From an uncultured Clostridia bacterium (GTDB lineage Bacteria > Bacillota > Clostridia > Oscillospirales > Ruminococcaceae), in the NCBI GenBank assembly GCA_947627985.1, contig CANQYD010000013.1, positions 1 through 54,344 of the forward strand: a DNA stretch of 54,344 bases, given 5' to 3'. The translations under genes were made by a program, and so were the position numbers. This document shows positions 41,377-50,276 of this stretch, piece after piece (within the stretch, counting starts at the first letter, position 1; each line of letters begins with the position of its first letter). The notes under the pieces were generated by a model. It had not been told where the DNA came from, did no database searches, and saw only the letters and a list, made by a program, of their open reading frames with translations.

Positions 41377-44300
41377 ATGACAGATTTTGTCCACCTTCAC
41401 GTCCACACCGAATACTCCCTTCTTGACGGCGCATGCCGGATAAAACGGCTGGTATCGAGGGCTAAGGAGTTCGGCATGAAAGCCCTTGCGTGCACCGATC
41501 ACGGCAACGTCTACGCAGCCGTCGAATTTTACGACGAATGCAAGGCTCAGGGCATAAAACCCATAATCGGCAGCGAGGTCTACATCACCGACGGCTCAAG
41601 GTTTGAAAAGTCGGGCAAGCCCTATCACCTGATACTCCTCTGCAAAAATTCCGAGGGCTACAAAAACCTCTGCAAGCTGGTATCGAGGTCCTATACCGAG
41701 GGCTTTTACTCCAAGCCGAGGATAGATTTTGAGCTTTTAAAGGAGTATCACGGCGGGCTCATCTGCCTCTCTGCATGTCTTGCAGGAGAAGTCCCGAGGG
41801 CGCTGTCGGAGGGAAATTATCAGCTCGCCGAGCAGATCGCGATAAAATACAGGACCCTCTTCGGCGAGGATTACTACATCGAGGTTCAGGACCACGGGCT
41901 TTCGGAGCAGAGGCAGATTCTGCCGTATTTATACAGACTTTCCCGCGAGCTGAATATCCCTCTTGCCGCGACGAACGACTGCCACTACATCGACCGCCGT
42001 GATTCAAGGACGCAAAAGCTCCTCATGTGCATCGCCACCGCCTCCAAGGAAAACGACCCCGACGCGATGGATTTCGGCTCGACGGAGTTTTATTTTAAAT
42101 CTCAGAATGAGATGGCAAGGCTCTTTGCCTCCCACCCCGAGGCGATCGGGAACACCGTAAAAATCGCCGAAAAATGCAATTTTGATTTTGAATTCGGACA
42201 CACAAAGCTCCCCGGCTTTCATATCGAAGGCGTCGAGGATAACGAGGCATACTTAAGAAAACTCTGTGCCGACGGCTTGAAACGCAGGTACCCGGTCCTC
42301 CCCGAGGGCGCTGCGGAAAGGCTTGAATACGAGCTCTCCGTCATCTCGAAGATGGGCTTCGTAAACTATTATCTGATAGTCTGGGACTTCATAAGATACG
42401 CCAAATCTCAGGGCATTCCGGTGGGACCCGGAAGGGGTTCGGGAGCCGGTTCTCTTGCCGCGTACTGCATCGGGATCACCTCCATCGATCCGCTAAAATA
42501 TAATCTTTTGTTTGAGAGATTTCTGAACCCCGAGCGCGTCTCGATGCCTGATTTTGACATCGACTTCTGCGTGAACAGGCGGCAGGAGGTCATAGACTAT
42601 GTCAAACGCCGCTACGGCGAGGATCATGTCGCCCAGATAGTCACCTTCGGGACGATGGCTGCAAAGAATGCGATACGCGACATGGCTCGGGCGATGGATA
42701 TCCCTTTGAGCACCGCAGACGCTCTTGCAAAGGCTGTTCCCTACGGTTACACCCTCGCGCAGGCGATAGAAAAATCCTCCGAATTTCGCACTTTATATCA
42801 GCAGAGCGACCGCAACCGCGAACTTGTGGAGCTTGCGATGGAGGTCGAGGGAATGCCGAGGCACACCTCCACCCATGCCGCAGGCGTCGTCATCACCGAC
42901 GGACCGGTGTCGGATTATGTCCCGCTTCAGTCCTCGGACGGTCAGCTCGTCACGCAGTACACCATGACCGTTCTTGAGCGCTTGGGGCTTTTAAAGATCG
43001 ATTTTCTGGGACTGCGAAACTTAACGGTCATTCACGACGCCGAGATGAGCATACAAAAATCCGACCCCGATTTTTCGGTAGATAAGATACCATACGATGA
43101 TCCCGCGGTCTACAAAATGCTGTCAAGAGGGGAGACGGAGGGGGTCTTTCAGTTTGAGTCGGGGGGAATGACCGCAAACATCATGCGGCTCGTCCCCGAG
43201 AATTTGGAGGACCTCATCGCCATGATAGCGCTCTACCGACCGGGACCGATGGACTCCATCCCGACCTATATCCGAAACCGCCACAACCCCGGGCTGATAA
43301 AATACGACACGCCTCTCTTGGCGCCGATACTTGACGTCACCTACGGCTGCATCGTCTATCAGGAGCAGGTCATGCAGATTTTCAGAGAGCTTGCGGGATA
43401 TTCCTACGGCAGGGCTGACGTCGTCAGGCGGGCGATGTCCAAGAAGAAGCAAAAAGCCCTCGAAGCCGAGCGGAAGGCGTTTATCTACGGCGACGAAAAC
43501 ACCCCCGGGTGCCTAAAAAACGGCATTTCCGAGGAAATAGCGGACAAGCTCTTTGACGATATGTTGAGCTTTGCCTCCTATGCCTTCAACAAATCCCACG
43601 CCGCAGCATATGCCACCGTCGCCTATCAGACCGCGTATTTGAAGTGCCGATATTTTGATGAATATATGGCAGCGCTGCTTTCGAGCGTCATCGATTATGC
43701 GCCCAAGATAGTCGAGTACACCGAAGAATGCGAAAGGCACAGGACGAAGATTTTAGGACCCGACATAAATCTCTCCAACGAGGGCTTCACGGTGACGGAC
43801 GAAGGCATGCGCTACGGGCTTTTGGCGATAAAAAACCTCGGCATCGGCATGATCTCGGCGCTGATAAAAGAGCGCGAGAGCTTCGGACCCTACACATCGC
43901 TTTACGACTTTATCTCAAGAATGTACGGCAAAGAACTCAATTCAAAAGCCGTCGAGTCGCTGATAAAATCGGGCGCATTTGACTGCTTTAAGGGCACCAA
44001 CCGCCGCGAGATGATTTTGAATCTTGAGCGGCTGATGTCTGCCGTATCGAGCGAGAAGCGGGACAATCTTGAAGGGCAGTTGGATTTATTCGGCACGGTG
44101 GGGGAGGACCCTTCTCCCGAAATCTACAAGACCCATGAATTCGAGCTTTCCGAGCTTCTTGAATATGAAAAAGAGGTCCTCGGGATATATGTCTCGGGGC
44201 ACCCTCTGTCGGAATTTTCGCCTTGGGTGTTTGCCGGCGGCATGACCTCGGTGCGGGAAATTCAGGAAGGTGTGGAGGAGATGAATCCCGATTTCAAGGA

Positions 44301-44808
44301 AAAATCGACGGTCTCCATCATCGCGATAATAAGAAAAGTCACCCGCCACACCGACAGAAACGGCAAGGACATGTGTTTTCTCACGCTTGAAGACATCTCC
44401 GGCGAGACCGAAGCGGTGGTCTTTTCGTCGGTATATGAGCTTGCGAGGCGGTATATTTCGGTCGGCGGGAAGATATATATCCGCGGGAAAATCTCTCTTC
44501 GGGACGACGACAGGGTATCGATTCTGGCAGACGAGATCATGCCCGCGGGCGACAAAGTCTCGGAGCTAAAAAATATGGCTGTTTGTATCAGATACGATCC
44601 CGACAAGACCGAAGCCTTAAGAAAGCTCTGCCGGGAAAATCCGGGAAAAGGTCAGGTGCAGATGTTTATCCCCGGCACCGGGAAGGTAGCGAGCCTTAAA
44701 GACGCGGCGGCGGTCGATATAAACGGCAGGACGCTCGGAGAAGTGATCAGCATTTACGGCACGAAAAATGTCCGGCTTCGTCCGGAAATCAGGAGGTATA
44801 AATCATGA
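41377..44808 (+). CDS. dnaE: DNA polymerase III alpha subunit, DnaE type
   Basis: 1143 residues. N-terminal PHP domain (HLHVHTEYSLLDGACRIKRL, ACTDHGN), polymerase core with GPGRGSGAGSLAAYCIGIT and the catalytic PDFDIDF (391-397), YRPGPMDSIPTYIRNRH, KKQKALEAERKAF, FNKSHAAAYA, a helix-hairpin-helix region, and an OB fold near 980-1060 (VSIIAIIRKVTRHTDRNGKDMCFLTLEDISGETEAVVF). In low-GC Gram-positives DnaE works with PolC at the replication fork. No spacing to whiA; the stop overlaps the start of the mannanase gene by four bases. Confidence 0.97.
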   Translation: MTDFVHLHVHTEYSLLDGACRIKRLVSRAKEFGMKALACTDHGNVYAAVEFYDECKAQGIKPIIGSEVYITDGSRFEKSGKPYHLILLCKNSEGYKNLCKLVSRSYTEGFYSKPRIDFELLKEYHGGLICLSACLAGEVPRALSEGNYQLAEQIAIKYRTLFGEDYYIEVQDHGLSEQRQILPYLYRLSRELNIPLAATNDCHYIDRRDSRTQKLLMCIATASKENDPDAMDFGSTEFYFKSQNEMARLFASHPEAIGNTVKIAEKCNFDFEFGHTKLPGFHIEGVEDNEAYLRKLCADGLKRRYPVLPEGAAERLEYELSVISKMGFVNYYLIVWDFIRYAKSQGIPVGPGRGSGAGSLAAYCIGITSIDPLKYNLLFERFLNPERVSMPDFDIDFCVNRRQEVIDYVKRRYGEDHVAQIVTFGTMAAKNAIRDMARAMDIPLSTADALAKAVPYGYTLAQAIEKSSEFRTLYQQSDRNRELVELAMEVEGMPRHTSTHAAGVVITDGPVSDYVPLQSSDGQLVTQYTMTVLERLGLLKIDFLGLRNLTVIHDAEMSIQKSDPDFSVDKIPYDDPAVYKMLSRGETEGVFQFESGGMTANIMRLVPENLEDLIAMIALYRPGPMDSIPTYIRNRHNPGLIKYDTPLLAPILDVTYGCIVYQEQVMQIFRELAGYSYGRADVVRRAMSKKKQKALEAERKAFIYGDENTPGCLKNGISEEIADKLFDDMLSFASYAFNKSHAAAYATVAYQTAYLKCRYFDEYMAALLSSVIDYAPKIVEYTEECERHRTKILGPDINLSNEGFTVTDEGMRYGLLAIKNLGIGMISALIKERESFGPYTSLYDFISRMYGKELNSKAVESLIKSGAFDCFKGTNRREMILNLERLMSAVSSEKRDNLEGQLDLFGTVGEDPSPEIYKTHEFELSELLEYEKEVLGIYVSGHPLSEFSPWVFAGGMTSVREIQEGVEEMNPDFKEKSTVSIIAIIRKVTRHTDRNGKDMCFLTLEDISGETEAVVFSSVYELARRYISVGGKIYIRGKISLRDDDRVSILADEIMPAGDKVSELKNMAVCIRYDPDKTEALRKLCRENPGKGQVQMFIPGTGKVASLKDAAAVDINGRTLGEVISIYGTKNVRLRPEIRRYKS

Positions 44809-46307
44809 AAAGAATTTTAAAAATCGCAGCCGTTATGACTGCGGCGGTCCTAACGCTCATGACAGGCTGTGAAAAGACCACCATCGACGCAAAATACGGC
44901 GATAAAAAGACAAAATTTGCAGAGGTCCCGATTACCGAACTATCCCTGACCGATCCGGGGGAAGGAAATACGGTATCTCAGGAGATACCCGCGTCCGACG
45001 CTACGGTCACGGGAGGAGCGCGTCTTGCCGGCAGCATGATCACCGGAATGAACGCCGAGGGGGATTCGATCACCTACAGCCTCAGCATTCCCGCGGCGGG
45101 CTGGTATGATCTTACATTTGAACAGTCGGGGGACGCGACGCGCGTAAACAACGTCTCGGTTGACGGATATCGGCAGGCAGAGATCACCCCGGCAAATCCT
45201 ACGGCGCAGTTTATATATCTCGGTTCGGGGGATCATCAGATCACCCTCACGCCGTCATGGGGCTGGGTGGACTTCGGTAAACTCACCGCCACCCCGACCG
45301 ATTTCGATTTTGCGGACGCCTACAACGTCACCGCCGAGCTTTCAAATCCCAACGCGGACGAGCATACAAAAATGCTTTACAAATTTTTGAAGGATATCTA
45401 CGGTCGCTACACCCTCTCGGGTCAGTATGCCGACAGCGGCAGGGAATCTGACGAGTACAAGGCGATTTTGGACGCGACGGGGGACAGCTTTGCGGTGCTC
45501 GGTCTCGATATGGGAGAATATGTCCACGGCGCGCAGGCAAACGGCGCCGAGGTGCACTCTGTCGAGTATGCGCATGACTGGTACTATAACGCGGGCGGGA
45601 TCGTGCAGGTCTGCGTGCACTGGATTTCCCCGGTGGCTTACGTCACCGACGGCTGCCGCTGGTGGGAATCGTTCAGAGCCGAGGCTTCGGATATCGATCT
45701 CGATCTTGTGATGAACGGCGGCGACGACAGATGTCTTGAAAAATTGGACGATGATATCGAAGACCTTGCCGAGCAGCTTAATCTTTTGCAGGAGGACGGG
45801 GTGCCGATCCTCTTCAGACCGCTTCACGAGGCTTCCGGCGGGTGGTTCTGGTGGGGTGAATGCGAGCCGGAGAGCTACATCAAGTTCTGGCGGCACCTCT
45901 ATGACAAGCTGACGAACGAGTACGGGATCAACAACCTGATCTGGGTCTGGAACGGTCAGAGCGCCGACTGGTACCCGGGAGACGACGTTGTGGATATCGT
46001 CGCGTGGGACATCTACCCCGGCGAGAGGGAGTACGGCAGCGCGTCGCCGATCTTTGCGGAATGCGCGCAGTGCCCGGGTGAGAACAAGCTTACGGCGCTT
46101 GCCGAGACGGGCTGCGTGCCCGATCCCGATCTGACGTGGCGGGACAATGCAAGATGGCTTCTCTGGGGTACATGGAGCGGCGAATTCTGCGTGCAGAACG
46201 GTGTTCTGAGCGAGCAGTACACGGATAAGGAGATGCTAAAGAAGGCATACGCCAGCGAGCACACGCTGACGCTTTCCGAGCTGCCCAATTTAAGAAAGTA
46301 CGAATAG
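44805..46307 (+). CDS. GH26 beta-mannanase-like lipoprotein with N-terminal carbohydrate-binding module
   Basis: 500 residues. Lipobox LMTGC (Cys22) places it on the cell surface. Residues 65-165 resemble a family 35-type carbohydrate-binding module (SMITGMNAEGDSITYSLSIPAAGWYDLTF). Residues 185-490 are a glycoside hydrolase family 26 domain: acid/base E342 in RPLHEASGGWFWWG, nucleophile E434 in ALAETG. The likely reaction is endo-hydrolysis of beta-1,4-mannan. Surprisingly it is coupled to dnaE by an ATGA overlap, with GGAGG inside the end of dnaE. A terminator follows at 46427. Confidence 0.92.
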   Translation: MKRILKIAAVMTAAVLTLMTGCEKTTIDAKYGDKKTKFAEVPITELSLTDPGEGNTVSQEIPASDATVTGGARLAGSMITGMNAEGDSITYSLSIPAAGWYDLTFEQSGDATRVNNVSVDGYRQAEITPANPTAQFIYLGSGDHQITLTPSWGWVDFGKLTATPTDFDFADAYNVTAELSNPNADEHTKMLYKFLKDIYGRYTLSGQYADSGRESDEYKAILDATGDSFAVLGLDMGEYVHGAQANGAEVHSVEYAHDWYYNAGGIVQVCVHWISPVAYVTDGCRWWESFRAEASDIDLDLVMNGGDDRCLEKLDDDIEDLAEQLNLLQEDGVPILFRPLHEASGGWFWWGECEPESYIKFWRHLYDKLTNEYGINNLIWVWNGQSADWYPGDDVVDIVAWDIYPGEREYGSASPIFAECAQCPGENKLTALAETGCVPDPDLTWRDNARWLLWGTWSGEFCVQNGVLSEQYTDKEMLKKAYASEHTLTLSELPNLRKYE

Positions 46308-46312
46308 AGGGC

Positions 46313-46395
46313 AGAGATCAGAAGTCGGATATCAGAGGCAAAGATTTTACTCTGTGCGTTTCAGCGTATAGAAGTTAGATGAACAGAGGTTAGAA
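46313..46395 (-). repeat. inverted heptad arrays after mannanase gene
   Basis: Read on the minus strand: TCTAACC, TCTGTTC, (A), TCTAACT, TCTATAC near 46395-46366, and TCTGATA, TCCGACT, TCTGATC near 46336-46316. They lie between the mannanase stop and the terminator. Confidence 0.65.
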
Positions 46396-46426
46396 ATCCC
46401 GCGACTGGGTTTAGTTGTAACAAGAA

Positions 46427-46460
46427 AAAGTTCGCCGATCTTTTTGGATCGGCGAACTTT
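46427..46460. terminator. strong bidirectional terminator
   Basis: Perfect 14-bp stem AAAGTTCGCCGATC (46427-46440) / GATCGGCGAACTTT (46447-46460), 6-nt loop, T-rich on both sides. It ends the murD-mannanase operon and the convergent SPFH gene. Confidence 0.92.
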
Positions 46461-46506
46461 TTAATCTTTTCACTACGGCTCAGCAAGAAATCCGACTTTT
46501 TGTCTC

Positions 46507-47487
46507 TCACTTCTGCGCCTTATCATCATTATCCACAATCGCCTTGAGTCCTGCGGCGAGACCGGCAAAGTTTTGGATTTCGCTCGGGATGATGATCTTA
46601 GTCGCTTTGCCATCGGCGGCTTTCTGGAACGCCTCAAGCGACTTGAGCGCGATGACCTGCTGGGTCGGGTTGGCTTCGTTTAACTTCTTTAAGCTCTCAG
46701 CGACGGCTTCCTGTACCTTCGCGATGGCTTCCGCTTCGCCCTGAGCCTCCAAAATCTTCTGCTCCCTGACGGCGTTCGCCCTCAGCACCATGGCTTCCTT
46801 CTCAGCCTCGGCATGCAAAATCTCAGCCTGTTTATCAGCCTCGGCTTTTAAGATTTTGGATTCCTTTTCACCTTCTGCAACCAAAATCTGGGATTTCTTA
46901 TCGCCCTCTGCCTGTAAAATCTTTTCACGGCGCTCGCGCTCAGCCTTCATCTGCTTCTCCATCGCGTCCTGAATTTCGCGGGGAGGAAGAATATTCTTGA
47001 GCTCAACGCGGTTGACCTTGATGCCCCAGCGATCGGTAGCTTCGTCAAGGATCACGGTGATCTTGGTATTGATGGTGTCGCGTGACGTCAGGGTCGCGTC
47101 GAGCTCCATCTCGCCGATTATATTTCTCAAAGTCGTCGCGGTGAGGTTCTCGATAGCAGCGATTGGTCGCTCAACGCCGTAAGTATAGAGCTTTGCGTTG
47201 GTGATCTGGAAAAATACGACCGTGTCGATCTGCATCGTGACGTTATCTTTCGTGATGACCGGCTGCGGCTGGAAATCCGCCACTTGCTCCTTTATCGAGA
47301 CCTTTTTGACGATCCGGTCTATGAACGGGAAGAGAATATGCGGTCCGGTATGGAGTTCGCGATTGAATGCGCCCAGCCTTTCGACGACATATACCTGAGC
47401 CTGCGGAACGATCTTGAAGTTCGAGATCACGATGAAGAACAGGATCAGCACCACTGCAAAAATTACGATTGGAATTAGTCCGCCCAT
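46507..47487 (-). CDS. SPFH/band 7 membrane protein, QmcA/stomatin type
   Basis: 326 residues. One N-terminal membrane helix (about 4-26), the SPFH domain (30-185, VYVVERLGAFNRELHTGPHILFPFIDRI ... RNIIGEMELDATLTSRDTINTKI ... WGIKVNRVELKNILPP) and a long Ala/Glu/Lys coiled coil (185-275) with repeats such as AEGDKKSQILVAEGEKESKILKAEADKQAEIL. Such proteins oligomerise in membrane microdomains, and they are often encoded next to an NfeD protein, as here (17 bases after nfeD). A role as scaffold or protease partner is inferred. Confidence 0.95.
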   Translation of the reverse strand: MGGLIPIVIFAVVLILFFIVISNFKIVPQAQVYVVERLGAFNRELHTGPHILFPFIDRIVKKVSIKEQVADFQPQPVITKDNVTMQIDTVVFFQITNAKLYTYGVERPIAAIENLTATTLRNIIGEMELDATLTSRDTINTKITVILDEATDRWGIKVNRVELKNILPPREIQDAMEKQMKAERERREKILQAEGDKKSQILVAEGEKESKILKAEADKQAEILHAEAEKEAMVLRANAVREQKILEAQGEAEAIAKVQEAVAESLKKLNEANPTQQVIALKSLEAFQKAADGKATKIIIPSEIQNFAGLAAGLKAIVDNDDKAQK

Positions 47488-47503
47488 TTTTAAATACCTC
47501 CGT

Positions 47504-47935
47504 TTACTTTTTTGAGACGATGAGCTTCGCGCCCTCGACGTCTTTTACGACGACGCTGTCTCCGGCTCGGATCGGGCTTCCGTCCTCGCTGACCGCCTTC
47601 CATGAGACGCCGCTCAGGATCGCTCTGCCCTCTCCCCTGTCGTTTAGGATGTCCTCCGTCACCACCGCCGTCATGCCGATGTTCATGTCGTAATTCGTTC
47701 TGACGATGCTGCCGCGAAGTTTTCTTGCGAGGGGTCGGGTGATGATCAACAAAACCGTCGTGACAACGCAAAACGCGATCAGCTCAGCCCAGATCGGCAC
47801 GCCTAAGATCGCGAGGATCAAGCATACCAAAGCCGCGCAGGAGAACCATATCGACACAAACTGGACCGTCAGGATCTCGATCACGACCGTGAGGAGAATG
47901 ACGACCGCCCAAAGTATCGCTGCGGAAAGAATCAT
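47504..47935 (-). CDS. NfeD family membrane protein, short form
   Basis: 143 residues. Membrane helices at about 3-22, 28-46 and 49-68, then a soluble OB-fold domain (80-143, IGMTAVVTEDILNDRGEGRAILSGVSWKAVSEDGSPIRAGDSVVVKDVEGAKLIV), the typical C-terminal domain of NfeD. It lacks the ClpP-like protease part of long NfeD. The ATG at 47935 is chosen because GGAGG lies eight bases upstream; the frame is open to a GTG at 47950, but that codon precedes the ribosome site. It is cotranscribed with the SPFH gene. Confidence 0.93.
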   Translation of the reverse strand: MILSAAILWAVVILLTVVIEILTVQFVSIWFSCAALVCLILAILGVPIWAELIAFCVVTTVLLIITRPLARKLRGSIVRTNYDMNIGMTAVVTEDILNDRGEGRAILSGVSWKAVSEDGSPIRAGDSVVVKDVEGAKLIVSKK

Positions 47936-47956
47936 AGAAAACACCTCCACGATTAT

Positions 47957-47985
47957 ATTATACCATGCCGGGGGGATTTTGTAAA
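47957..47985 (-). promoter_or_regulatory. promoter of nfeD-SPFH operon
   Basis: On the minus strand: TTTACA (47985-47980), 17-bp spacer, TG-extended TATAAT (47962-47957). Confidence 0.82.
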
Positions 47986-48144
47986 GGAGATCAATTTATC
48001 CAAATTTTGATGGCGGGGGTTGTGGGAATTAGATAAAAAAGGGGGGATTTCTCCACCCGGTTCACTCTTGCTATGAAAAGGAAGTTAATGTATATAAAAT
48101 CCGCTTAAACCGTGGGTTCAAAGCTTCAAGCATAGAAAAATAAG

Positions 48145-48199
48145 TCCTCCCGCGATAATACAGAAGAGGTATGGCAGCCTCAACTATAAACCGGGAGGA
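48145..48199 (-). terminator. possible terminator of hslO operon
   Basis: The inverted repeat TCCTCCCG (48145-48152) / CGGGAGGA (48192-48199) has a 39-nt loop that itself contains GAGG/CCTC. On the minus strand it is followed by CTTATTTTT. The long loop makes it uncertain. The remainder of 47986-48227 shows nothing else definite. Confidence 0.4.
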
Positions 48200-48227
48200 A
48201 TATTTAAAAAACTGTAGCATGGAATTT

Positions 48228-49097
48228 CTATTTATTCTGAATCCCCAAAACCTCGTCCCTCGTAAACCGATAGACCTTATCGCAAAAGTGGCACCGCACC
48301 TCGGTGATCTCATCTTCCGCGAGGCTCATGATATCCTTCTTGGGCAGGCTCGCGAGGATCCTCTCCGTCCGCTCGCGCGAGCAGTCGCAGCGATAATTCA
48401 CCTCAAAACGGTCCAGAACATTCGGCTCAAGCCCCTTCAAGGCGTTCATCGCGATATCCTCCGCCGACAGCCCGAGCTCCATCATGGTCGTGACCGACGG
48501 CATTTCCGCGATATTTTTCTCGATGACGTCTACGCACTCATCGGGCGCAAACGGCAGCAGCTGTATGAGAAATCCCCCCGCGTTTTTGACCGTGAGATCG
48601 GGATTTACGAGCACCCCGAGGGCGCACACGGTCGGCACCTGTTCCGAGACAGCAAAGTAGCTCGTGATATCCTCGGCAATTTCGCCCGACACAAGCTCCA
48701 CCTGACCTACATACGGCTCTTTGAGCCCGATGTCTTTGATGACGGTCAGCGTGCCGTTTTTACCTACGGCACCCCCGACATTGAGCTTGCCGTCAGGTCT
48801 TAGCGGCAGCTCGACGATATTTTCATCGCAGTAAGCCTTCACATTCCCAAAGCTGTCCGCGACGGCGACCATGCCCCCGATGGGACCCGAGCCGTTGACC
48901 CTAACCGTCACGCTCCCGTCCTTTTCCTTCAAGCCGAACCCGATGAGCGACGCGCCCATGGCGAGCCTTCCGAGAGCTGCGGTCACGACGGCGCTGGTTT
49001 TGTGAATCCTTTCGATCTCGGCGGCGATGTCTTTTCCCTCGATCGCCGAGCAGACGACCGACGCGTCTGCGCTTATTGTTCTTACAATTCTTCCCAT
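48228..49097 (-). CDS. hslO: redox-regulated chaperone Hsp33
   Basis: 289 residues. A holdase chaperone activated by oxidation. The zinc-binding cysteines are C237 and C239 (RCDCS) and C269 and C272 (RCHFC), the usual CXC and CXXC pairs. N-terminal domain: GRLAMGASLIGFGLKEKDGSVTVRVNGSGPIGGMVAVAD. The start follows the stop of the methyltransferase gene without a gap (TAA ATG), with GGAG in the end of that gene. Last gene of a three-gene unit. Confidence 0.96.
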   Translation of the reverse strand: MGRIVRTISADASVVCSAIEGKDIAAEIERIHKTSAVVTAALGRLAMGASLIGFGLKEKDGSVTVRVNGSGPIGGMVAVADSFGNVKAYCDENIVELPLRPDGKLNVGGAVGKNGTLTVIKDIGLKEPYVGQVELVSGEIAEDITSYFAVSEQVPTVCALGVLVNPDLTVKNAGGFLIQLLPFAPDECVDVIEKNIAEMPSVTTMMELGLSAEDIAMNALKGLEPNVLDRFEVNYRCDCSRERTERILASLPKKDIMSLAEDEITEVRCHFCDKVYRFTRDEVLGIQNK

Positions 49098-49838
49098 TTA
49101 TATGCTCCTCGCAAGATATAAAATTCTCTCCGACCTCGGCACGGGCAGGCGCCCGGATATCCCGTCAAAATACCCCAAAACCTCAAACCCCGAAGCCCGC
49201 AAACCCCTTAATATAAGCCTTTTGGGATATGCATACTCCTTAAAACTCTCGTTATTATGGATAATTTTCTCCCCGGTATCTTCAAAGAAATCGAGGGTGA
49301 TCTTCACCGAGCAGTCCCGGGGATCATATTCATTCTCCCAACTGCAATAGAGCCCGGGGAGCCTGTAGATAAAGGAGTTGTCGCCTAAAATCCGCTCATG
49401 CTTGTAAGGCGTGTTCATATCAAAAATAAAAAGCCCGCCCGGCTTGATATTCCTCTTGATCGCCCGAAATGCCGTCATCACTTCCCCGAACCCTTCAAGG
49501 TGATTCAAGCTGTCAAGCGCGCAAACGGCGACGTCGGCAGGGCAGGGGAGTTTGAAATCCCTCACATCGCCCCTATAAACGGGCATGAAAATACCGCGCT
49601 CAAGCGTCTTTTGCTTTGCGCGTTGAAGCATTTCTTCACTTAGATCGACCCCGCTCACTCGGTACCCCAATTTATTAAGCTCAATCCCGAGACTTAAGGT
49701 GCCGCAGCAAAGCTCAACTATGCTCAGACTTTCGGAGCTGTAGGCTTTTATCAGCTTACTTAGTCTTCCGGCATAGCCGGCATAGTTGATATTGCTTGTG
49801 AGCCGGTCGTAGTAATCGGCGAATGCGCGATAACTCAC
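49098..49838 (-). CDS. class I SAM-dependent methyltransferase
   Basis: 246 residues. N-terminal FADYYDRLTSNINYAGYAGRL, SAM motif I VELCCGTLSLGIELNKLGYRVSGVDLSEEML (about 41-70), motif II-like RGDVRDFKLPCPADVAVCALDSLNHL and motif III GGLFIFDMNTPYKHE. Similar small methyltransferases are common next to yerC-like genes in Clostridia. It starts two bases after the end of the TrpR-like gene. Substrate unknown. Confidence 0.9.
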   Translation of the reverse strand: MSYRAFADYYDRLTSNINYAGYAGRLSKLIKAYSSESLSIVELCCGTLSLGIELNKLGYRVSGVDLSEEMLQRAKQKTLERGIFMPVYRGDVRDFKLPCPADVAVCALDSLNHLEGFGEVMTAFRAIKRNIKPGGLFIFDMNTPYKHERILGDNSFIYRLPGLYCSWENEYDPRDCSVKITLDFFEDTGEKIIHNNESFKEYAYPKRLILRGLRASGFEVLGYFDGISGRLPVPRSERILYLARSI

Positions 49839-49840
49839 TA

Positions 49841-50137
49841 TCAGTCGTTACCCTCGCCGAGGCGTTTGAAGATCATCGAATATCCTCCCGCGCCATAGTT
49901 GATGCTGCGGTTTACCCTTGAAATAGTAGCGGTGGAAGCACCGGTTTTGGCAACGATGTCGCTGTAGACATAGTGATTTGTGAGCATCTTCGCGACTTGG
50001 AAGCGCTGTGCCAGACTGTTGATCTCAAGGATCGTGCAGAGGTCCTCAAACAGGGCATAGCACTCCTCCTTGTTCTTGAGGCTTAGGATCGCGTCAAACA
50101 GCTGGTCAAACTGCTCATTTGGTACGAGATTAGGCAT
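49841..50137 (-). CDS. TrpR-like protein YerC/YecD
   Basis: 98 residues. A helix-turn-helix DNA-binding protein of the TrpR superfamily, YerC/YecD branch: LCTILEINSLAQRFQVAKMLTNHYVYSDIVAKTGASTATISRVNRSINYGAGGY is diagnostic. It binds no tryptophan as far as is known, and its targets are unknown. It is the first gene of the unit yerC-methyltransferase-hslO. AAAGGAG lies before the ATG. Confidence 0.93.
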   Translation of the reverse strand: MPNLVPNEQFDQLFDAILSLKNKEECYALFEDLCTILEINSLAQRFQVAKMLTNHYVYSDIVAKTGASTATISRVNRSINYGAGGYSMIFKRLGEGND

Positions 50138-50192
50138 AATTAACTCCTTTACCGTACATGATTATAGTTGTCCGGTTATTTATGGTATCTCC

Positions 50193-50221
50193 ATTATAAC
50201 ACATCATTTTGGAAATGTAAA
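50193..50221 (-). promoter_or_regulatory. promoter of yerC-hslO operon
   Basis: On the minus strand: TTTACA (50221-50216), 17-bp spacer, TATAAT (50198-50193). A second TATAAT lies at 50166-50161 without a clear -35. Confidence 0.75.
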
Positions 50222-50276
50222 GCCTTTTTTCCTAAAAAGGTACAAGAATTTCAATTTTTTTCAATCATGCATAAAT

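Noticed and set aside
48071-48313. 80-codon minus-strand open frame after hslO
   Set aside because: It overlaps the end of hslO in another frame, lacks a ribosome site and matches nothing known.
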